This document shows, piece after piece, positions 5,682 to 10,240 of a stretch of 10,240 nt of DNA. The stretch is taken from positions 1-10,240 of the forward strand of contig JANXQE010000406.1 in the NCBI GenBank assembly GCA_025356925.1. Reading direction: 5' to 3'. This stretch comes from Limisphaerales bacterium (lineage in GTDB: Bacteria; Verrucomicrobiota; Verrucomicrobiia; Limisphaerales; UBA8199). The position numbers and the translations under genes are program-made. Positions within the stretch are counted from its first letter, which is position 1; every line of letters begins with the position of its first letter. The notes below the pieces were generated by a model. The model worked only from the letters and a program-made list of their open reading frames with translations. It ran no database searches and was not told the DNA's origin.

Positions 5682-7219
5682 GATTTTCGATTTGCGATTC
5701 TCGATTTGCGATTTGGGCTGCGGCGGGGCTCGGAGTAGGAATGCTCGGTATTCCGGCGGTTGGACAAGGACAGGATGGCACTCAGGCCAATGCGCATGCG
5801 ATCCCGGACCGCCCGGAAAAGCTCACTTTTCCGGGGCTGGTTTACGAACCGCCGGCTCCTGAAAAATACCGGGTCCCGCTTAAAAGCGGGCCCGTGGCTT
5901 ATGTTGTCCCGGACCGGGAACTCCCTCTCGTCAACCTGGTGGTGTACGTGCGGACGGGACAATATCTGGAACCGGCCGGCAAGGAGGGCCTGGCGGAACT
6001 GACCGGTTACCTGCTCGCGCGAGGCGGCACGAAGTCGAAGACGGCCGAAGAATTGGAGGAGCGCCTGGCGTTTCTTGCCGCACGCCTCGATTCAGGAGTT
6101 GACGAGAACCAGGGCAGCGTCAGCCTGAATCTGCTCTCGAAGGACCTGGATGAGGGGCTGGCCATTTTGCGCGAAGTGCTCACCGCTCCGCGCTTCCAGG
6201 AGGATAAAATCGCGTTGCGCAAACAGCAAATGCTGCAGGCGATGAAGGAACGCAACGACGACTCGCGGTCGATCGAAGACCGCGAAGCGGAGTTCCTGGC
6301 CTATGGCGAGGAGTTTTGGGCCAATCGCTACTCAACAGCGGCCTCGGTCGATTCACTCACGCGGACCGACCTCGAGGCATTTCACCAAAAATGGTTCCAG
6401 CCACACAACTTTGTCGTCGCGGTGAGCGGGGATTTTGATCGAGATCAGATGGTGGAAAAACTGGAAGTCCTGTTCGCTACCTGGCCATTCAGCGGCGCGA
6501 CTCCGCCGCCGATCCCAACCAACACCGTGTTTGCGAAACCCGCGGTTTACGTCGTCGATAAAGACGTAAATCAAGGCCGCGTCGCGATGATGTTGCCCGG
6601 CATCCTGCGGGATGACCCCGATTACTTCCCGGTCGTCATCATGAACAACATCCTCGGGGGCGGCGGGTTTACCTCGAGAATTATGACCCGGGTCCGTTCC
6701 GATGAAGGTTTGGCTTACGATGCGCATTCCAGTTTTCCCGGGGGCGTTTACTATCCACTAACCTTCACCGCCGGGTTCCAATCGAAGTCGCGCACAGTGG
6801 CCTATGCGGCTTCGATTGTTCTGGAAGAAATGGTGAAGATGACCCAGACGCCGGTAACCGACCAGGAGTTCAACACCTCCAAGCGCGGGTTCATCGACCG
6901 GTTCCCGCGAACCTTCGGCACTAAGACGCAAGTGGCGACTGCGTTTGCTCAAGACGAGTTCACCGGACGGTATGCCAGGCAGCCAGACTACTGGAAGCTT
7001 TACCGCTCCCGTCTCGAGGCGGTTAGCAAAGAAGATATTCAGCACGCTGCCAAAAAATATCTCAAGCCGGACAAGCTGGTAATCCTGGTCGTGGGCCAGA
7101 AGAACGACATCCTGCTCGGCCACCCGAGCCATGACGTGAAGATAACCCAGTTGGTGGGAGGAGGGTTGGTGGATGTGCCGCTGCGGGAGCCGATGACGAT
7201 GAAGGCGAAGGCACAATAA
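5678..7219 (+). CDS. M16 peptidase-like protein, non-catalytic partner
   Basis: The 513-residue protein starts at ATG 5678 inside the stop of the previous gene (ATGA); AGGTGA at 5668-5673 is its ribosome site. The N-terminus (IWAAAGLGVGMLGIPAVGQ) is a signal-peptide-like hydrophobic segment. Both M16 domains are recognisable, but where HxxEH belongs the sequence reads ELTGY (residues 107-111, within GLAELTGYLLARGGT), and the third-ligand region is KIALRKQQM. It therefore cannot bind zinc in the usual way. In the second domain SRIMTRVRSDEGLAY holds Arg340 and Tyr347, the pair that grips substrate in M16 heterodimers. Active plus inactive M16 pairs are known from mitochondrial processing peptidase and bacterial two-subunit homologues, and the 4-nt overlap supports one-to-one synthesis. 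The beginning of the gene is made of a 14-bp-period repeat. Substrate is unknown. Confidence 0.88.
   Translation: MRFSICDSRFAIWAAAGLGVGMLGIPAVGQGQDGTQANAHAIPDRPEKLTFPGLVYEPPAPEKYRVPLKSGPVAYVVPDRELPLVNLVVYVRTGQYLEPAGKEGLAELTGYLLARGGTKSKTAEELEERLAFLAARLDSGVDENQGSVSLNLLSKDLDEGLAILREVLTAPRFQEDKIALRKQQMLQAMKERNDDSRSIEDREAEFLAYGEEFWANRYSTAASVDSLTRTDLEAFHQKWFQPHNFVVAVSGDFDRDQMVEKLEVLFATWPFSGATPPPIPTNTVFAKPAVYVVDKDVNQGRVAMMLPGILRDDPDYFPVVIMNNILGGGGFTSRIMTRVRSDEGLAYDAHSSFPGGVYYPLTFTAGFQSKSRTVAYAASIVLEEMVKMTQTPVTDQEFNTSKRGFIDRFPRTFGTKTQVATAFAQDEFTGRYARQPDYWKLYRSRLEAVSKEDIQHAAKKYLKPDKLVILVVGQKNDILLGHPSHDVKITQLVGGGLVDVPLREPMTMKAKAQ
5687..5713 (+). repeat. Tandem 13-bp repeat inside the signal-peptide code
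   Basis: TCGATTTGCGATT occurs at 5687-5699 and again at 5701-5713, period 14, with a GATTTTC remnant just before. It encodes the first residues of the second M16 protein (FSICDSRFAIW). This kind of GATTTGC repeat is one I associate with non-coding DNA in Verrucomicrobiota; here it is translated. Confidence 0.6.
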
Positions 7220-7404
7220 ACCCGAAGGCCGAAGGCCGAACGAAGGCCGAAGAAAGCAGGGCTGGTAGAGGCTTGGAATTCCAAAGCGCCCTGATGTCTG
7301 GTCGGTCCCACGACGTCGTACTCGTGAATCTTACTTCGAATTTCGGTCTCAGGCTGGTGGCCCTCTGCCAGGAGTTCGGGTTTCGGCCTTCGGCCTTCGG
7401 GTTT
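7218..7404. repeat. Element bounded by 23-bp perfect inverted repeats
   Basis: The left arm (7218-7240) begins AAACCCGAAGGCC and overlaps the stop codon of the M16 gene. The right arm (7382-7404) is its exact reverse complement, ending GGCCTTCGGGTTT. Each arm contains tandem GAAGGCC units, and a further imperfect unit follows the left arm (7241-7252). The interior holds the 12-bp palindrome TTGGAATTCCAA (7273-7284) flanked by AGGGC (7258-7262) and GCCCT (7288-7292), so it would fold on its own. There is no transposase or credible ORF. It resembles a small non-autonomous or REP-like dispersed element; mobility is inferred. Confidence 0.6.
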
Positions 7405-7429
7405 CAGGGCCGCTTTGCGGCCCTGTTTT
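7405..7429 (+). terminator. Rho-independent terminator after the M16 pair
   Basis: CAGGGCCGC (7405-7413) and GCGGCCCTG (7417-7425) pair perfectly over 9 bp with a TTT loop, followed by TTTT and more pyrimidines. It directly abuts the right arm of the inverted-repeat element and separates the M16 pair from tatA. Confidence 0.8.
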
Positions 7430-7454
7430 GCCCCTTTACTAATCCCGGGGACGG

Positions 7455-7471
7455 GCTTAGCGTATCTAAGC
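7455..7471. other. Small inverted repeat just before tatA
   Basis: GCTTAG (7455-7460) and CTAAGC (7466-7471) are reverse complements with a CGTAT spacer, ending 15 nt before the chosen tatA start. It could be an operator or an mRNA hairpin near the start; chance is not excluded. Confidence 0.3.
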
Positions 7472-7486
7472 ATGGTTTGTTCAAGT

Positions 7487-7798
7487 ATGAATGTAATGTT
7501 TGCTCTGTTTAACCTTGGCGGTGGGGAGATCATCCTGATCCTGGCTCTGGTTTTGATCCTGTTTGGGGCGAAAAAACTGCCAGAACTTGCCAAAGGGCTA
7601 GGCACCGGCATTAAGGAATTTAAGAAGGCCACCCGCGAGGTGACGGAGGAAGTCTCCAGCGCGATGGACGAAACCCCAACCCCGGCCAAGCGCCTGCCTT
7701 CCACGACTCCGACTCCGACTCCGACTCCAACCCCAGAAGCTCCCCAGGTTCAAACGGCCCAGACTGTTCCCCAATCCTCTCCTGGCACGAAAGCGTGA
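7487..7798 (+). CDS. tatA: Sec-independent translocase subunit TatA
   Basis: From ATG 7487 the protein has 103 residues. A short periplasmic start (MNVMFALFNLGGG) leads to one membrane helix (EIILILALVLILFG) with the conserved Phe-Gly hinge, then the amphipathic helix KKLPELAKGLGTGIKEFKKA. This is the TatA/E pattern. TatA polymerises around a TatC-signal peptide complex to let folded twin-arginine proteins cross the inner membrane. The C-terminal tail is rich in Thr and Pro and comes from a hexanucleotide repeat. Start choice is uncertain: the frame stays open upstream (ATG 7472, TTG 7415) and ATG 7496 is also possible; none has a good Shine-Dalgarno. I chose 7487 because it leaves a typical short N-terminus. 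tatC follows 20 nt later. No tatB-like gene is seen, so TatA may serve both roles. Confidence 0.9.
   Translation: MNVMFALFNLGGGEIILILALVLILFGAKKLPELAKGLGTGIKEFKKATREVTEEVSSAMDETPTPAKRLPSTTPTPTPTPTPEAPQVQTAQTVPQSSPGTKA
7704..7727 (+). repeat. (CGACTC)4 microsatellite in tatA
   Basis: Four perfect head-to-tail copies of CGACTC, followed by a degenerate CAACCC copy, encode alternating Thr-Pro in the TatA tail. Copy number changes would stay in frame, so the tail can lengthen or shorten without breaking the gene. Confidence 0.8.
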
Positions 7799-7818
7799 TT
7801 CGCTAAGCGGTTCCAGCC

Positions 7819-8826
7819 ATGGCCGATGAACCCGAAGCGGAACGCCTAGAATTACTAGAGGAAGACGAGGGCGGACCAGTTAAATCGTTTCTCGAGCACC
7901 TCGAGGATCTTAGGTGGGTTTTGATCAAAAGTATCGCGGCCGCCGGCGTCGCGATGGTCACGTGCTTCTTCGCTGGCAACTACGTCTTCCAAGTCCTCCA
8001 ATGGCCATTGAAGCGCGCCCCGATCTATACCGGAGCTGATGCCCAGGTCCTTCGAGTCATGCTGGGCACAAACCAGCTTGGGGTTTTCCACCTGGGAACC
8101 AACGATACCCTTTCGTCGCTGGTGGGGACTAATCACTACGTCCGGCTGGACATCGCCCCGGTAACGGTCGGCACCAATCACCTGCTGGGGGTGAATGTCC
8201 TGCCGGAAGCCACCGCACCTCCGCGGGGTTCTCCGATCGACATCGTCAGCCTTGGACCGGCAGCGGCCTTTGTCGTCGCGACCAAGCTCGCGTTCTACGG
8301 AGGGTTAGTCATCGCTTCTCCGTTCATCTTTTTCTTTGTGGCCCATTTCGTTTTCCCCGCGCTAAAGATCCACGAAAAGAAGTATATCTACCGCGGACTA
8401 TTTTTCGGCTTCGGCCTGTTCGTTACGGGTGTTTCGTTTTGCTATTTCATCATGATGCCGGTTGCGCTCGCGGTTTCAGCTAAATATGCCGAGTGGTTCG
8501 GGTTTAAAGCCGATCAATGGCGAGCCGAGGAATATATCGGATTTGTCTGCAAGTTCATGCTCGGCATGGGACTGGGTTTCGAGATGCCGGTAGTCATCCT
8601 GACCCTGGTGAAAATTGGCCTTTTAAACTATCGAATCCTGAAGGCCGCGCGGCGCTACGTGATCGTGATCGCCTTCGTTTTGGGCGCGGTCCTCACCACG
8701 CCGGAGGTGATTACCCAAATCCTAATGGCGATTCCCCTTTTGATATTGTACGAAATCAGCGTCTGGGTGGCTTGGTACTGGGAACGCCAGGATAAGAAAC
8801 GTGAAGCACACGAAGAGCTGACTTAG
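7819..8826 (+). CDS. tatC: Sec-independent translocase subunit TatC
   Basis: The 335-residue polytopic protein is the Tat signal-peptide receptor of the inner membrane. The cytoplasmic N-terminus has FLEHLEDLR (24-32), matching the conserved HLxELR. FVFPALKIHE (177-186) keeps the equivalents of E. coli Phe94 and Glu103 that contact the twin-arginine signal. GLGFEMPVV (251-259) has the membrane Glu, and LTTPEVITQ the late motif with Glu in place of Asp. Six membrane segments are visible. It is longer than E. coli TatC (258) mainly because of the first periplasmic loop, about residues 66-140, which carries four GTN motifs at 83, 93, 103 and 118. An acidic N-terminal extension (EAERLELLEEDEGG) is also present. 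No Shine-Dalgarno is obvious before ATG 7819. tatA is upstream and the decarboxylase gene starts 27 nt downstream. Confidence 0.95.
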   Translation: MADEPEAERLELLEEDEGGPVKSFLEHLEDLRWVLIKSIAAAGVAMVTCFFAGNYVFQVLQWPLKRAPIYTGADAQVLRVMLGTNQLGVFHLGTNDTLSSLVGTNHYVRLDIAPVTVGTNHLLGVNVLPEATAPPRGSPIDIVSLGPAAAFVVATKLAFYGGLVIASPFIFFFVAHFVFPALKIHEKKYIYRGLFFGFGLFVTGVSFCYFIMMPVALAVSAKYAEWFGFKADQWRAEEYIGFVCKFMLGMGLGFEMPVVILTLVKIGLLNYRILKAARRYVIVIAFVLGAVLTTPEVITQILMAIPLLILYEISVWVAWYWERQDKKREAHEELT

Positions 8827-8853
8827 TCCGGTAATGATTTAATTTCGACCAGC

Positions 8854-9987
8854 ATGACGGCAAAACCATTTCAAGCCCTCGCACGCGAACATGGCACGCC
8901 TTTGATGGTGGTGGACCACGATATCCTCCGCCAAAACTACGCCTCCTTCAAACGCCACCTGCCGAAGGTCCAAGCCTATTTCGCTGTCAAAGCCAATGCC
9001 GAACCTGCAATCGTGCGCACGTTCTACCGCGCCGGGGCGAGTTTCGACGTGGCCTCACTGCCGGAATTCATGCTTGTCTTTGAGAATATCAAGCATCTGC
9101 CACCGAAGGAGCAGCAGGATTTCATCTGGGACAAGATCATCTACGCGAACCCGACCAAGCCCAAGGAGACCCTCCAGAGTCTGGACCGCTATAAGCCGCT
9201 GGTCACTTATGATAATCTCGGCGAGCTGAAAAAGATCTCCCAGCACGCTCCTCATGCCGGTGTGGTCCTGCGCTTGCGAGTGCCCAACACCGGCTCAATG
9301 GTCGAGCTATCCTCCAAGTTTGGCTGCGACCCCGGCGAGGCGGTGGACCTCATCCTGTCGGCTTTTGATCTGGGGCTGGTTGTGGAAGGCATCAGCTTTC
9401 ACGTGGGAAGCCAGTGCACCAATTTTCAGAACTTTATCCAGGCGCTGGAGATTTCCGCCGCGATCATGCGTGAAGCCAAGTCTCGCGGGCGCGAGATTAA
9501 GATTCTCGACATCGGGGGCGGCTTTCCCGCGCCGTACGATCGCCACGTGAAGCCGTTCAGCGTTCTGGCAAAGCAGCTCAACGCCGAAATCGACCGGCTC
9601 TTCGCAAAAGATATTCAAATTCTGGCCGAGCCTGGGAGATTCCTGGTGGCCACGGCGGCCACCTCGATCGCTCGCGTCATTGGGAAGGCTGTGCGGGACG
9701 GAAAAACCTGTTATTATATCGACGACAGCGTTTACCACACCTTCAGCGGCATCATTTTCGATCATTGCCAATACCATTTAAAATCGTTCAAAAAAGGCAA
9801 GACCGAGGTTTGCGCGGTATTCGGGCAGACCTGCGACGCACTGGACACCATCTCCTTGTCGGAAGAGCTGCCAGCGCTTGAAGTTGACGATTTGGTCTAT
9901 TCCGAAAACATCGGCGCTTACAGCAGTGCCTCGGCCACGTGGTTTAATGGCTTTCCACCGGCCAAGATCGTCCACCTGAACCAATAG
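8854..9987 (+). CDS. PLP-dependent ornithine/diamino-acid decarboxylase (fold type III)
   Basis: The 377-residue protein has the alanine-racemase-like barrel plus C-terminal beta domain of the ornithine/diaminopimelate decarboxylase group. Motifs: YFAVKANAEP with the PLP-binding Lys46; GASFDVAS (61-68); FHVGSQ with His183 stacking on the cofactor; DIGGGFP (219-225) and EPGRF (259-263) binding the phosphate; CDALD (327-331) with Cys327, the ODC catalytic Cys from the partner subunit; and ENIGAYSSASATWFNGF (351-367). The CDxLD form points to ornithine decarboxylase (ornithine to putrescine, first step of polyamine synthesis) rather than diaminopimelate decarboxylase; lysine or dual specificity remains possible. 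A stretch around residues 77-94 (NIKHLPPKEQQDFIWDK) is several residues longer than in eukaryotic ODC. It would work as a cytoplasmic homodimer. It follows tatC by 27 nt, so it may share that transcript without a functional link. No strong ribosome site is visible. Confidence 0.9.
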   Translation: MTAKPFQALAREHGTPLMVVDHDILRQNYASFKRHLPKVQAYFAVKANAEPAIVRTFYRAGASFDVASLPEFMLVFENIKHLPPKEQQDFIWDKIIYANPTKPKETLQSLDRYKPLVTYDNLGELKKISQHAPHAGVVLRLRVPNTGSMVELSSKFGCDPGEAVDLILSAFDLGLVVEGISFHVGSQCTNFQNFIQALEISAAIMREAKSRGREIKILDIGGGFPAPYDRHVKPFSVLAKQLNAEIDRLFAKDIQILAEPGRFLVATAATSIARVIGKAVRDGKTCYYIDDSVYHTFSGIIFDHCQYHLKSFKKGKTEVCAVFGQTCDALDTISLSEELPALEVDDLVYSENIGAYSSASATWFNGFPPAKIVHLNQ

Positions 9988-10226
9988 CGAGGAGCGCCGG
10001 TCAGCGGTTCTCAGTCTCGGGGCGGGTTGCGATCTCCGCTTGGATTGGCAGGCGGAATTCAACAACGCCCGTCCAACCAAACCGCTCCCGCACCTGGATG
10101 ACTCAGAAGCCAGCGACCGTGAGGTGACTTACTAGGGCGCGACTTTTGACACAAGGCCAGCGTTGCGGCTGAGAGGCTTATCACTTTTTGCGGGACAACC
10201 ACGCCGCCTTTTTTTAGACTGCGGGG
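9988..10226. other. Non-coding interval after the decarboxylase
   Basis: No credible gene is seen here. The stretch holds TTGACA at 10146-10151 with no good -10 partner at 16-18 bp, and a T7 run at 10209-10215 preceded only by a 4-bp GCGG/CCGC pairing. I cannot place a terminator or promoter with confidence. Confidence 0.4.
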
Positions 10227-10240
10227 ATGGCAAAGGTAAA
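10227..10240 (+). CDS. Possible start of a further gene, cut by the window edge
   Basis: ATG at 10227 opens a frame reading Met-Ala-Lys-Val, running off the right edge after 14 nt. GCGGGG sits directly before it, too close to be a normal ribosome site. The product cannot be identified. Confidence 0.25.

Noticed and set aside
7218..7252. CRISPR-like repeats from the GAAGGCC units
   Set aside because: The units are 7-10 bp, contiguous and palindromic, with no spacers and no cas genes nearby.
7039..7704. 221-codon minus-strand open frame across the repeat element
   Set aside because: It spans the end of the M16 gene, the inverted repeat and tatA in antisense; the peptide reflects the repeat rather than a protein family.
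10188..10215. Possible terminator before the right edge
   Set aside because: The T7 run is convincing but the stem is only 4 bp (GCGG/CCGC) with a 10-nt loop.

Overview
The window looks like a chromosomal segment of a Gram-negative bacterium, most likely Verrucomicrobiota (Pedosphaera/Limisphaera-like). This is an inference from three things: the gene set (a TatA-TatC pair with no TatB, an M16 peptidase pair, a eukaryote-type ornithine decarboxylase fold), weak or absent Shine-Dalgarno sequences before several genes, and two kinds of GC-rich dispersed repeat (GAAGGCC-type and GATTTGC-type) that I associate with that phylum. No 16S gene or other formal marker is present.

Left part (1-3937, all minus strand). 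Bases 1-2077 hold a secreted protein of the glycoside hydrolase family 38 (alpha-mannosidase) superfamily. It has a signal peptide and its C-terminus lies beyond the left edge. Only part of the canonical metal site is kept. Upstream of it is a compact three-gene unit transcribed leftwards: an SPFH/Band-7 membrane protein (2927-3937), a two-helix membrane protein with a bacterial PH-like domain (2401-2895), and a 61-residue Arc-type ribbon-helix-helix DNA-binding protein (2212-2397). The AT-rich promoter region before the SPFH gene carries two overlapping TATCA-N3-TGATA palindromes exactly 11 bp apart. That geometry suits a ribbon-helix-helix repressor, so the third gene may control its own operon.

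Centre (4116-7219, plus strand). Two M16-family zinc peptidase genes overlap by 4 nt (ATGA). The first carries HLFEH and a highly charged insertion inside the active-site domain. The second lacks HxxEH but has the R...Y substrate-binding pair. They probably form an active/inactive heterodimer in the periplasm. After them come a 23-bp perfect inverted repeat spanning 7218-7404 and a strong intrinsic terminator (7405-7429).

Right part (7487-9987, plus strand). tatA, tatC and a PLP-dependent ornithine/diamino-acid decarboxylase follow at short spacing (20 and 27 nt). TatA has a Thr-Pro tail built on a 6-bp microsatellite, and TatC has an enlarged first periplasmic loop with four spaced GTN motifs. 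About 240 nt of non-coding DNA ends the window, with a possible start codon at 10227.

Most of the window is housekeeping or envelope biology. The parts most worth a second look are the SPFH-PH-RHH unit with its tandem operator, the insertion inside the SPFH protein, and the divergent GH38 active site.
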